Positions 23,522 to 31,377 of a stretch of DNA of 32,953 bases are shown here, piece after piece; the stretch's first letter is position 1; every line of letters starts with the position of its first letter. Made by a program: the position numbers and the translations under genes. The DNA is from Clostridia bacterium (lineage in GTDB: Bacteria > Bacillota > Clostridia > Oscillospirales > CAG-272). Below the pieces are notes generated by a model. The model ran no database searches and was not told the origin of the DNA. It was given only the letters and a program-made list of their open reading frames with translations. The stretch lies in NCBI GenBank assembly GCA_017450945.1, contig JAFSSP010000020.1, forward strand, positions 1-32,953. The letters are read 5' to 3'.

Positions 23522-25642
23522 ATGTCCACCATCAAAAGTTCTCAGATGGAATTCAAAAACGAAAGAAAATTCGAGTACACTCTTGCCGGCAGACCGCTTG
23601 TGATCGAAACCGGTAAGGTTGCCGGACTTGCCAACGGCTCTGTGCTCTGCCGCTATGGCGACACCGTGGTGCTCTGCTGCGCCACCGCATCCGAAAAGCC
23701 GAGAGACGGCATCGACTTTTTGCCGCTCTCTGTCGACTTTGACGAAAGAATGTACGCCGCCGGCAAGATCCCCGGAGGCTATCTCAAGCGCGAAGGCAAA
23801 CCGAGCGAAAAAGCAGTGCTCACCTCCCGCGTGATCGACCGCCCGATTCGTCCGCTCTTCCCGAAGGATCTGCGTAACGACGTGGCGCTCACGCTCATCG
23901 TCATGTCGGTCGACCCCGACTGCTCGCCCGAGATCACGGCCATGATCGGCGCTTCCACTGCCCTGTCCATTTCGGATATTCCGTGGAACGGCCCGATCGG
24001 AGGCGTGTTCATGGGCCTTGTGGACGGCCAGATCGTCGTCAACCCCAACGCCGAACAGCAAAAGAAGAGCGATCTCCAGCTGACGGTCGCCGCCTCAATG
24101 GAAAAGGTGGTCATGATCGAAGCCGGCGCCAACGAAGTGGACGACGACACCATGTTCCAAGCCATCATGCAGGCGCACGAAGAGATCAAGAAACTGCTCG
24201 GTTTTATCAACGGCATCATCGCAGAGATCGGTAAACCGAAGTTCGAGTATCCTTCCTGCGAGCTGGATCACGATATGTTCGACAAGATCTTCGCTTTCTG
24301 CGAAAAGGACGTCATGGAGGCTCTTGACACCGACGACAAGAACGTGCGCGACGCCAAGATGGTTCCGATCAAGGATGCCATCCTTGAAAAATTCACCGAT
24401 GAGTATCCCGACCTTCCCGGCATGATGGACGAGCTGGTTTACAAGATCCAGAAAAAGATCGTCCGTCGCTGGTTGCTTGTGGACAAGAAGCGCGTCGATG
24501 GCAGAAGCATGGATCAGATCCGTCCCCTGGCCGCAGAAGTGGGAGTCCTTCCCCGTGTTCACGGTTCCGGACTTTTCACCAGAGGCCAGACGCAGGTCAT
24601 GACCGCCGCAACACTCGGCACTCTGTCCGAGGCGCAAATGCTTGACGGCATCGACAGTGAGACCTCCAAGCGCTATATGCACCACTACAACATGCCCGGT
24701 TTTTCTACCGGTGAAGCAAAGCCTGTCAGAAGCCCCGGACGCAGAGAGATCGGTCACGGCGCGCTTGCCGAGCGGTCGCTCATTCCGGTTCTTCCCTCCG
24801 AGGAAGAATTCCCCTACGCCATCCGTCTTGTCTCTGACGTCGTTTCCTCGAACGGTTCGACCAGCCAGGGTTCTGTCTGCGGTTCCACCCTTGCCCTCAT
24901 GGACGCGGGCGTGCCGATCAAAGCGCCGGTCGCCGGTATCTCCTGCGGTCTGATCACCGCCGAGGACGGCTCCTGGGATACCATGATCGATATTCAGGGT
25001 CTTGAGGACTTCTACGGCGACATGGACTTCAAGGTCGCAGGTACCCACAAGGGCATCACCTCGATCCAGATGGACCTCAAGATCGACGGTCTTACCCCCG
25101 AGATCATCAAAAAAGCCTTTGAAATGACCCATGCGGGCAGAGATTACATCATTGACGAAGTGATTCTCAAAGCCATTCCGGCTCCTCGTGCTGAGGTTTC
25201 GAGATACGCACCTAAGATGACCACCATGAAGATCGATCCCGACAAGATCCGTGAGGTCATCGGCAAAGGTGGATCTGTCATTCAGAAGATCGTGGCCGAC
25301 ACCGGCGCAAAGATCGATATTGAAGACGACGGAACCATTCGCATCGCCGCCGTCAACGCCGACCAGGCAGAAGCCGCAAAGGCCTGCATTGACGCCATCG
25401 TCTTTGAGCCTGTTGTGGGCGCCATCTACCAGGGCCCCGTCACCGGCATCAAAGAGTTTGGTTGCTTCGTTGAATACGCGCCCGGCAAAGAAGGCATGGT
25501 TCACATCTCCAAGATCGCTCCCAAGCGCCTTGAGAAGGTTGAAGACGTACTGAAGATCGGCGACGTGGTTCGCGTCAAATACATGGGGCTTGACAAGAAG
25601 GGCCGTATGGACTTCTCGATCAAGGATGCCCTCGGCGAATAA
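23522..25642 (+). CDS. pnp: Polyribonucleotide nucleotidyltransferase (PNPase)
   Basis: Phosphorolytic 3'-5' exoribonuclease of RNA decay and quality control. 706 residues with two RNase PH-like domains; FSTGEAKPVRSPGRREIGHG and SNGSTSQGSVCGSTLALMDA in the second hold the phosphate site. Then a KH domain (DKIREVIGKGGSVIQKIVAD) and an S1 domain (FGCFVEYAPGKEGMVHISKI). ATG at 23522 with CGGAGG upstream; the longer frame from 23465 has no conserved content. The protein ends soon after the S1 domain, without the long acidic tail of some homologues. Confidence 0.98.
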   Translation: MSTIKSSQMEFKNERKFEYTLAGRPLVIETGKVAGLANGSVLCRYGDTVVLCCATASEKPRDGIDFLPLSVDFDERMYAAGKIPGGYLKREGKPSEKAVLTSRVIDRPIRPLFPKDLRNDVALTLIVMSVDPDCSPEITAMIGASTALSISDIPWNGPIGGVFMGLVDGQIVVNPNAEQQKKSDLQLTVAASMEKVVMIEAGANEVDDDTMFQAIMQAHEEIKKLLGFINGIIAEIGKPKFEYPSCELDHDMFDKIFAFCEKDVMEALDTDDKNVRDAKMVPIKDAILEKFTDEYPDLPGMMDELVYKIQKKIVRRWLLVDKKRVDGRSMDQIRPLAAEVGVLPRVHGSGLFTRGQTQVMTAATLGTLSEAQMLDGIDSETSKRYMHHYNMPGFSTGEAKPVRSPGRREIGHGALAERSLIPVLPSEEEFPYAIRLVSDVVSSNGSTSQGSVCGSTLALMDAGVPIKAPVAGISCGLITAEDGSWDTMIDIQGLEDFYGDMDFKVAGTHKGITSIQMDLKIDGLTPEIIKKAFEMTHAGRDYIIDEVILKAIPAPRAEVSRYAPKMTTMKIDPDKIREVIGKGGSVIQKIVADTGAKIDIEDDGTIRIAAVNADQAEAAKACIDAIVFEPVVGAIYQGPVTGIKEFGCFVEYAPGKEGMVHISKIAPKRLEKVEDVLKIGDVVRVKYMGLDKKGRMDFSIKDALGE

Positions 25643-25693
25643 GAATTTCATCATTTTTACTTCACTTTGCGGAAAGGAGAGGATTTAAGCATT

Positions 25694-26638
25694 ATGGGAA
25701 AATACCAGGGCTCGTCCCGCAGTTTCAACACGCTGAAGCACAGCAACAGGGCTGAACGCTCCAAGCGCAGAGTACAATCCAAATATCTGATCCTCTCCAT
25801 TTGCGCGGTGATCATTGCCATTTTGCTTGCCCTGATGGTTTTCGCCGTCATGGCCATCGCGCACAAAGGGTCCTCTAAAGCACCCGCCGAAACAAGCGGC
25901 GACAAGGAGATCGCTTTCAAGGAGGCCACCTTTGCAAGCGAGGATGCAGGCAAAGGAAATCTGCTTTTGGTCAACGCCCAGCACAAGTACAGCTTTTTTG
26001 AAGGCACTTCGCTGGTCTCGGCAAGCAGTGTGTCAACGCCCGGATGCGTTCAGAATTCTTCTATTTTAGTCAATGCCGAGGCGCTGGCCGCCTATGACAG
26101 CATGATGAAAAAATACGTGGAAGTATTCGGAGAGAGCGACATTTGGCTGGTCGAGGCCTACCGTACCGAAGCCGAGCAGGCGAACAAACAGTTTGCGCCC
26201 GGATATTCGGATCACCACACGGGAAGACTGCTTACCATCAAGCAAAAGAATGGGAGCGATCTTTCGGCCGACAACTGGCTTTACCAAAACTGCTATAAGT
26301 ACGGCTTTGTTGTCCGCTATCCCGAGACAAAAAGCATGCAGACCGGCGTTTCCGGATATACCTACGCGTTCCGCTATGTCGGGATCCCGCACGCGACCTA
26401 CATGCAGGAACACAGCCTTTGCATGGAAGAATATATCGTGCTTCTGCAAAACAATTATTCGAGCGGCGAGACGCTGAAGTTTACCGCGGCAGACGGAAAT
26501 CGCTATGCGGTCTATTCGGTCAAAGCGGCGACCAGCGGAGCCACCACGCTCTCGGTTCCCTCCGCCCTTCCCTACACGATCTCGGGCGACAACGCCGGCA
26601 GTTTTGTGATCACCGTCACACTTGGAAAAGCCGAATAA
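25694..26638 (+). CDS. VanY/M15-type D,D-carboxypeptidase-like protein, probably catalytically inactive
   Basis: 314 residues: basic cytoplasmic start, one membrane segment (about 30-56), then an extracytoplasmic domain with the M15B frame. It keeps FAPGYSDHHTG (H174) and WLYQNCYKYGFVVRYPETK, which mark the family. However, the residue expected to be the zinc-binding Asp seven positions after H174 is T181, and the usual E-P-W-H motif before RYVG reads Y222-T-Y-A225, so the catalytic Glu and second zinc His are also lost. I therefore infer a pseudoenzyme that may still bind peptidoglycan. ATG at 25694; GAGAGG is 11 nt upstream. It follows pnp by 51 nt, probably on the same transcript. Confidence 0.85.
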   Translation: MGKYQGSSRSFNTLKHSNRAERSKRRVQSKYLILSICAVIIAILLALMVFAVMAIAHKGSSKAPAETSGDKEIAFKEATFASEDAGKGNLLLVNAQHKYSFFEGTSLVSASSVSTPGCVQNSSILVNAEALAAYDSMMKKYVEVFGESDIWLVEAYRTEAEQANKQFAPGYSDHHTGRLLTIKQKNGSDLSADNWLYQNCYKYGFVVRYPETKSMQTGVSGYTYAFRYVGIPHATYMQEHSLCMEEYIVLLQNNYSSGETLKFTAADGNRYAVYSVKAATSGATTLSVPSALPYTISGDNAGSFVITVTLGKAE

Positions 26639-26692
26639 GCATTGCATTTTTTGCATACCCTATATTATTCAGAAAGGAATTTGGTGAACTTT

Positions 26693-27112
26693 ATGGAAGA
26701 TGAAGCTTTGAACAAAGAAATTTCCGAAATTTTTGAAGAAGAGGATATCGACCTCGAGGGCGACGCAAAAACGACGCTCAAAGAGCGTTATGCCGCCGTC
26801 TCGCAGCAGCTTGAAAACCTGAAAGCAAAGTTCTCCGACCTCGAAGGTCAGCTCAAGGATAAGTGCTCCGACGCAAAAGAAAAGGTCAAGACCAAGATCC
26901 AGGAAACCAAGGAGAAGGTCGGCGATCCTTATATCAAGACCACCTGCGACTGCCGTGTGGACGTCTACAAGCGCAAGGGCGACGAGGAGCCGATCCGCTC
27001 GTATCAAAAAGAGATCGACTTTGGTTGCGCGGTCAAAACGCTGGCCCTGATCGGTGGCGCCGCTTGCCTGCTCGTTTGTGCGGCAAAGCTCATTGACAAC
27101 GCAAGAAAATAA
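26693..27112 (+). CDS. Small coiled-coil protein with C-terminal membrane anchor, unknown function
   Basis: 139 residues. An acidic start (EDEALNKEISEIFEEEDIDL) is followed by a charged helix likely to form a coiled coil (about 25-75, heptad-like Lys/Glu pattern), a short region with CDCRVDVYKRKGDEEP, and one membrane segment near the end (about 112-132, LALIGGAACLLVCAAKLI). Architecture resembles the ElaB/DUF883 type of tail-anchored proteins, but I cannot claim homology. ATG at 26693 with GGTGA upstream. It is last before a strong terminator, 54 nt after the VanY-like gene. Confidence 0.75.
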   Translation: MEDEALNKEISEIFEEEDIDLEGDAKTTLKERYAAVSQQLENLKAKFSDLEGQLKDKCSDAKEKVKTKIQETKEKVGDPYIKTTCDCRVDVYKRKGDEEPIRSYQKEIDFGCAVKTLALIGGAACLLVCAAKLIDNARK

Positions 27113-27120
27113 GTTTTTCA

Positions 27121-27162
27121 AACCGATCGGAGCGTTTTTCCCTCCGATCGGTTTTCCTTTTT
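27121..27162 (+). terminator. Intrinsic terminator after the small membrane protein gene
   Basis: 12-bp stem AACCGATCGGAG (27121-27132) / CTCCGATCGGTT (27142-27153), 9-nt loop, T-rich tail (TTCCTTTTTG). It would end the transcript that begins at the rpsO or pnp region. Confidence 0.9.
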
Positions 27163-27183
27163 GAAATTTTTTTATAAAATCCC

Positions 27184-27212
27184 TTGACAAATCTTTTCCT
27201 TTATGATACAAT
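27184..27212 (+). promoter_or_regulatory. Sigma-A promoter of rplJ-rplL
   Basis: -35 TTGACA (27184-27189), 17-nt spacer, -10 TACAAT (27207-27212). Start of transcription near 27219, just before the L10 leader motif. Confidence 0.93.
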
Positions 27213-27218
27213 ACCCCT

Positions 27219-27272
27219 GTTATCCGAAGACAGCAGGTTCCGGTAAAAGCACATGCTTTCCTGCCGAGGAGA
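27219..27272 (+). ncRNA. Ribosomal protein L10 leader
   Basis: The segment CCGAAGACAGCAGG (27224-27237) with CCTGCCGAGGAG (27260-27271) reproduces the conserved core of the L10 leader, which folds like the L10-binding part of 23S rRNA and lets the L10-(L12)n complex repress its own operon. It lies right after the promoter and before a leader terminator, the expected place. Confidence 0.88.
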
Positions 27273-27296
27273 AAAATTGAATCCTTTTTGGTATGC

Positions 27297-27345
27297 AATC
27301 TTTCTTTCTCGGTGCCTGTGCGTCCGGAAGAAAGATTTTTTCTTT
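27297..27345 (+). terminator. Attenuator terminator in the rplJ leader
   Basis: 10-bp stem AATCTTTCTT (27297-27306) / AAGAAAGATT (27328-27337) with a 21-nt loop that can pair further (CGG with CCG), then TTTTCTTT. It lies between the L10 leader and the rplJ start, so L10 binding could favour termination. This link is inferred. Confidence 0.65.
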
Positions 27346-27371
27346 GCAAAATTCAACGGGAGGTAAAAGAA

Positions 27372-27986
27372 ATGCCCAGCAATACCATTCTTGCACAAAA
27401 ACAGCAAGTTGTTGCGGATCTGGCAAACGCGATCAAGAACTCCGCGGCCGGCGTCATCGTCAACTATCAGGGTATCACGGTGGAAAGCGACACCGCAATG
27501 CGGAAAGCACTCCGCAATGCAGGCGTCAAGTACGTGGTCATGAAAAACACGCTCACCGGCAGAGCCTGCGACGAAGTCGGTTACGGCGATCTGAAGCAGT
27601 ATCTGAACGGCATGACCGCCATCGCCATCAGCGAAAAGGATCCCATTGCCGCTGCCAAGGTCCTCAAGGGATACGCCGAAAAGGTGGAATCCTTCAGCAT
27701 TCTTGCCGGTTACGTGGACGGTGAAGTGATCGACGCAAAAGGCGTTGTGGCTCTGGCCGACATTCCTGCAAAGGAAGTCCTCATTGCCAAGCTCCTTGGT
27801 TCGATCCAGTCCCCGCTCTACAAGTTCGCTTACGCCATCAAGGCTGTTTGCGACAAGGGAGAGGAAGCCGCTCCTGCAGCAGAAGCTACCGAAGCTCCTG
27901 CCGAAGCACCCGCAGAGACCGCAGAGGCTCCTGCGGAAGCTCCTGCCGAAGCAGAAGCAGCACCCGAGGCTCCTGCCGAAGCTTAA
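27372..27986 (+). CDS. rplJ: 50S ribosomal protein L10 with Ala/Pro/Glu tail
   Basis: Base of the ribosomal stalk; its C-terminal helix holds L7/L12 dimers. 204 residues; the L10 part is about 163 residues (YVVMKNTLTGRACDEVGYGD and ALADIPAKEVLIAKLLGSIQ are typical) and ends after the L12-binding helix LYKFAYAIKAVCDKGEE. Residues about 164-204 are an added tail built almost only of Ala, Glu and Pro (APAEAPAE-like repeats). The start at 27372 follows GGGAGGT; the upstream extension is the attenuator region. rplL follows after 90 nt that contain two short hairpins (GGGGAA-TTCAC-TTCCCC and ACGGTTT-CCGTA-AAACCGT). Confidence 0.97.
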   Translation: MPSNTILAQKQQVVADLANAIKNSAAGVIVNYQGITVESDTAMRKALRNAGVKYVVMKNTLTGRACDEVGYGDLKQYLNGMTAIAISEKDPIAAAKVLKGYAEKVESFSILAGYVDGEVIDAKGVVALADIPAKEVLIAKLLGSIQSPLYKFAYAIKAVCDKGEEAAPAAEATEAPAEAPAETAEAPAEAPAEAEAAPEAPAEA

Positions 27987-28076
27987 TTGCTTCTTTCGGG
28001 GAATTCACTTCCCCACGGTACACGGTTTCCGTAAAACCGTAAAAAATCAATATTTACATTTTGGAGGAACTCAAAA

Positions 28077-28454
28077 ATGGCATCCGAAAAGATTACCAAC
28101 ATTCTTGAAGAGATCAAGTCTCTTACCATTCTCGAACTGAACGACCTCGTGAAGGCCGTTGAAGAAGAGTTCGGCGTTTCCGCAGCCGCTCCCGTGGGCG
28201 TTGCTGTTGCCGCCGGCGCTGCTGCTCCCGCTGCAGAAGAAAAGACCGAATTTGACGTTATCCTTGCCGGCTTTGGCGACAAGAAACTCGACGTCATCAA
28301 AGCTGTCCGCGAACTCACCGGTCTGGGTCTGAAGGACGCAAAAGACCTTGTTGAAGCCGCTCCTAAGGCTATCAAGGAAGGCGTTTCCAAGGACGAGGCT
28401 GACAAAGTTGCCGAGGCTCTCAAGGCTGCCGGCGCTACCGTTGAAATCAAATAA
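28077..28454 (+). CDS. rplL: 50S ribosomal protein L7/L12
   Basis: Stalk protein that recruits translation GTPases. 125 residues: N-terminal dimerisation helices ([20 protein letters not shown]), an Ala-rich hinge (about 38-58) and the compact C-terminal domain ([20 protein letters not shown] and [20 protein letters not shown]). Strong Shine-Dalgarno TGGAGGA. Second gene of rplJ-rplL and followed by a strong terminator; rpoB is not in the 4.5 kb downstream. Confidence 0.98.
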   Translation: MASEKITNILEEIKSLTILELNDLVKAVEEEFGVSAAAPVGVAVAAGAAAPAAEEKTEFDVILAGFGDKKLDVIKAVRELTGLGLKDAKDLVEAAPKAIKEGVSKDEADKVAEALKAAGATVEIK

Positions 28455-28494
28455 TTTCAACCCTACAGCTACGCATTCCTGTCAAACGATAACC

Positions 28495-28530
28495 AAAAAA
28501 CCTGTCATGCAAAGCATGGCAGGTTTTTTT
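28495..28530. terminator. Bidirectional terminator between rplL and the methyltransferase gene
   Basis: A-run, CCTGTCATGC (28501-28510), AAA, GCATGGCAGG (28514-28523), T-run. One T-G pair in the stem. Both flanking genes converge on it. Confidence 0.93.
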
Positions 28531-28538
28531 GTGCTGTT

Positions 28539-29759
28539 TTATACCACTTGGAACAGATAAAACTTGAGATAATCGGTCTCTGGAAGGCCTAAGACGATCG
28601 GATGATCGGGGGCCTGTTGACGCGCCTCGATCTGCCTGAGCGTCACACCCGCATCCTTTGCGGCATCCATGAGCATTTCGACAAAGCGCTCGCTCTCCAT
28701 GAAGTGCGAGCAGGAGCAGGTGGCAAGAAAGCCTCCCCGCGGCAATAACTTCATGGCGCGGAAATTGATCTCCTTATACCCTCTCTGCGCGCTCGCCACG
28801 GTTTTGCGAGACTTGGTAAAAGCCGGCGGATCGAGAATGATAAAATCGTAAGGATGCTTTCCTTCCCGCTCGAGCGACGAGAGCAGATCAAAGACGTCGG
28901 CCACGACAAAATCCATTTTTTCTGCAAGACCGTTGCGCGCGGCGTTCTCTTTGGCTTTTTCAATCGCCTCTTCCGAGATATCCACGGCGGTCACGTGAAG
29001 AGCGCCACCTTTTGCCGCGTTGAGCGCAAAGGAACCGGTGTGCGTAAAGCAATCGAGCACCGTCTTTCCCTTTGCAAGAGATCCGACCGCGCGGCGGTTG
29101 AGTCTTTGGTCAAGGAAGAAGCCGGTCTTTTGTCCGTTTTCCACGTCCACGGTATAGGTGATACCGTTCTCCGGGATGGTAACGATCACCGAGTCGGCCT
29201 CGTACCCTGGCATCCAACCCTTCCCCGTTGGAAGGCCCTCGAGCTCCCGGATCTGACTCTCGTTGCGAAGGAAGATCCCGCGGATCGCCACACCGTCCTT
29301 TGCAAGTTCTTCGACAAGGAGGCGCACAAGCAGTTCCCGTCTCTCTTCCATACCGAAAGAAAGAACTTCGAGAACGAGCAGATCCGAAAAGCGGTCTACC
29401 GTAAGGCCCGGGAAGCCGTCGGCCTCGCCGAAGATGAGGCGGCAGGCAGTGATCTCGTCGCCATAGACCGCTTTTCTGTAGTCGATGGCATAGCGGATGC
29501 GCCTGCGCCAGAAGGCTGTGTCAAAGCGGTCGTTTGCGTTCTTTGAGAGGACGCGCACCCGGATCTTGGAAACCTCGCTCAAAAGGCCGGTTCCGAGGTA
29601 TTTTCCGCCCTCCCCCACCACGTCGACGATCTCGCCGTTTTTCGGTGTGGGGGTGATGGATACCACTTCCTCGGCATAAACCCAAAGGCGGCCGCTCTCG
29701 AGAAATTTTTGCCCTTTTTTGGTCACAAGGCAGACCGGATAGGCGCGTGATAATTTCAT
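28539..29759 (-). CDS. Class I SAM-dependent rRNA methyltransferase (RlmI-like, 5-methylcytosine)
   Basis: Predicted 23S rRNA cytosine-5 methyltransferase. 406 residues: N-terminal PUA domain (about 1-85, LWVYAEEVVSI), a central domain, then a Rossmann methyltransferase. GQKTGFFLDQRLNRR leads into motif I VLDCFTHTGSFALNAAKGGA; motif IV is ILDPPAFTKS, and the catalytic Cys is in LATCSCSHFM. The full length and order match RlmI/YwbD-type proteins; the exact target nucleotide is inferred. ATG at 29759 with GGGAGAT; it starts 15 nt after the DUF1576 stop and shares its transcript. Confidence 0.94.
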   Translation of the reverse strand: MKLSRAYPVCLVTKKGQKFLESGRLWVYAEEVVSITPTPKNGEIVDVVGEGGKYLGTGLLSEVSKIRVRVLSKNANDRFDTAFWRRRIRYAIDYRKAVYGDEITACRLIFGEADGFPGLTVDRFSDLLVLEVLSFGMEERRELLVRLLVEELAKDGVAIRGIFLRNESQIRELEGLPTGKGWMPGYEADSVIVTIPENGITYTVDVENGQKTGFFLDQRLNRRAVGSLAKGKTVLDCFTHTGSFALNAAKGGALHVTAVDISEEAIEKAKENAARNGLAEKMDFVVADVFDLLSSLEREGKHPYDFIILDPPAFTKSRKTVASAQRGYKEINFRAMKLLPRGGFLATCSCSHFMESERFVEMLMDAAKDAGVTLRQIEARQQAPDHPIVLGLPETDYLKFYLFQVV

Positions 29760-29774
29760 AAACTATCTCCCTGT

Positions 29775-31205
29775 TTATTTGCCGGGCTCGTGCGTTTTTT
29801 CCGGCACTTTGTAATAATCCAGAATCGGGATAAGGAGCATGGCGGAAAGCCCTGCGGCAAAGCCGCCGTTATAGAGGACAAAACCTCCGTGCATCGCCAT
29901 GGTCGAGGTGCAAAGCAGAGCGCTGAGGAAACCCGCGATCACGCCGTAGCGTCTGCCGTACCGCCCGGTAAACGGGCAAAGCCCGGTCGCAAAAGCAAGA
30001 CCGGAGAGATACCCTTGCGTTGACAGGCTCGAGAGGATCGGAAGCCCCATGAGCGTGCAAGCGCCCGAAGAGATCCCGAGAAGAAGCATGTATCCCAACG
30101 CGATCGGCCAGACGTTCTTTGGAGTCTGCCCGGATGCGCCGAAGGTGATCGCCGCAATGATCACACCGGTCGTGGGCCCTGTAAAGCCGACGCCTTCGGT
30201 CAGCAGGATCACCAGATTGAAATAGATCAAAACGCAGATCCCGTAAAAGCCGATGTTGATGAGCGTCCTCGGCATGCCGAATTTGATCGGAAAATCGTCC
30301 TGCCAGCCGTCGCAGTCAAAAAGCGGCTTGTAGCCCCGGAAAGACTTTTTGTTCCCGAAAAATCCCCATAGAATCGTCAGCAAAAAGGCAACTGCGAAAA
30401 AGAGGTTGACAAAGAGCAGATAGGAGCGTCCGAAGGATTCATAATGCGCGTTGTAATAGGAGATTGGCCCTGTATTGTCGATGCCGAGCGTCTTATAGAA
30501 AAAGGCAAAGGCAAACACGCCGAAAATGCCAACGGCAAGCCCGGCCTTGTAAAGGCTGAATCCCCTATGCATTTTAGAGGTCCCGGGAAGGAGCGCCGGG
30601 ATCAGAAATCCGGCAAGGATCCCAAAGCCGAGCGTCAGGAGCACGCCGGGAAGCGTGACCGTCGGATGAGTCGGATCAAAAGACTCTTTTTGAAAATAGC
30701 GGAACAAAAACTCGCTGACAAAGGGGCCAAGCGACGTGGAGAACATGGCAAGCGGCAAAAGCTCGCCCCGGGAAAGCTTCCGCAGGCGCCCGCAGAAGAA
30801 GACGCCGAGGAACGGCGGCCACATATTGAGAAAGTTGAGCCCGAAGAAGCAGTGCGAGATCACAAGAAAGTAGGCCGCAAGCAGGAGCGCCGAGGGCTTG
30901 GTTTTGGTAAGGATCGCAAACAGGTTGCAGGCAAGGCCGCAGAGCGCCGCATTGAGAAAGGTTGCGGCAAGGCCGCCGAGTTCAAAATAGTCGGTGAGCA
31001 GCTTTGCAGGAGACAAAAGGATGCGCAAAAGCCCTGCTCCGGTCTCCCGAAAATCCGAATAGATCAGCGTGGCGACAAGAGAGGCGAAAAACAAAAGCCC
31101 GGTCCAAAAGAGCCCGTAAAGGCGCAGTTGCCGCGCTTCCGGCCCGGTCAGCGCCCGGCGTTCCAGAACGCCGGGGATCGGTTCTTGCATCTTGGCTTTC
31201 TTCAT
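29775..31205 (-). CDS. DUF1576 domain-containing membrane protein
   Basis: 476 residues with about ten to twelve membrane segments and no signal peptide cut. The first membrane segment follows a polar start of about 28 residues. Stretches such as AALCGLACNLFAILTKTKPS, FFGLNFLNMWPPFLGVFF and TSLGPFVSEFLFRYFQ, and in the second half GPTTGVIIAAITFGASGQTP, are the pattern I associate with DUF1576, a family of polytopic proteins of unknown function common in Clostridia. Transport is likely but the substrate is unknown. ATG at 31205, GGAG 8 nt upstream. Confidence 0.82.
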   Translation of the reverse strand: MKKAKMQEPIPGVLERRALTGPEARQLRLYGLFWTGLLFFASLVATLIYSDFRETGAGLLRILLSPAKLLTDYFELGGLAATFLNAALCGLACNLFAILTKTKPSALLLAAYFLVISHCFFGLNFLNMWPPFLGVFFCGRLRKLSRGELLPLAMFSTSLGPFVSEFLFRYFQKESFDPTHPTVTLPGVLLTLGFGILAGFLIPALLPGTSKMHRGFSLYKAGLAVGIFGVFAFAFFYKTLGIDNTGPISYYNAHYESFGRSYLLFVNLFFAVAFLLTILWGFFGNKKSFRGYKPLFDCDGWQDDFPIKFGMPRTLINIGFYGICVLIYFNLVILLTEGVGFTGPTTGVIIAAITFGASGQTPKNVWPIALGYMLLLGISSGACTLMGLPILSSLSTQGYLSGLAFATGLCPFTGRYGRRYGVIAGFLSALLCTSTMAMHGGFVLYNGGFAAGLSAMLLIPILDYYKVPEKTHEPGK

Positions 31206-31234
31206 CGTCGTTCTCCTTTTTTGTCGTTGATCCT

Positions 31235-31263
31235 ATTTTATCATAAGTTTTGCACTTTTGCAA
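31235..31263 (-). promoter_or_regulatory. Sigma-A promoter of the DUF1576-methyltransferase operon
   Basis: Minus strand: -35 TTGCAA (31258-31263), 17-nt spacer, -10 TAAAAT (31235-31240). Divergent from the promoter at 31303. Confidence 0.85.
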
Positions 31264-31302
31264 CGATTCCCGGACGAGTTGTTCCTTTTTTTCTTCTTTT
31301 GC

Positions 31303-31331
31303 TTGCAAAAAAATAAAAAGTATGCTACAAT
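31303..31331 (+). promoter_or_regulatory. Sigma-A promoter of the XRE regulator gene
   Basis: -35 TTGCAA (31303-31308), 17-nt A-rich spacer, -10 TACAAT (31326-31331), 46 nt before the ATG. Confidence 0.88.
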
Positions 31332-31377
31332 AACCTGTAAGAAACCATCGCCGTTTTGCGGCAGGAAGGAGGGTCAC

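Noticed and set aside
24095-25654. 519-codon open frame on the minus strand opposite pnp
   Set aside because: It is antisense to a clearly conserved gene, has no ribosome-binding site, and reads as low-conservation His/Asp/Gly-rich sequence typical of shadow frames in GC-rich DNA.
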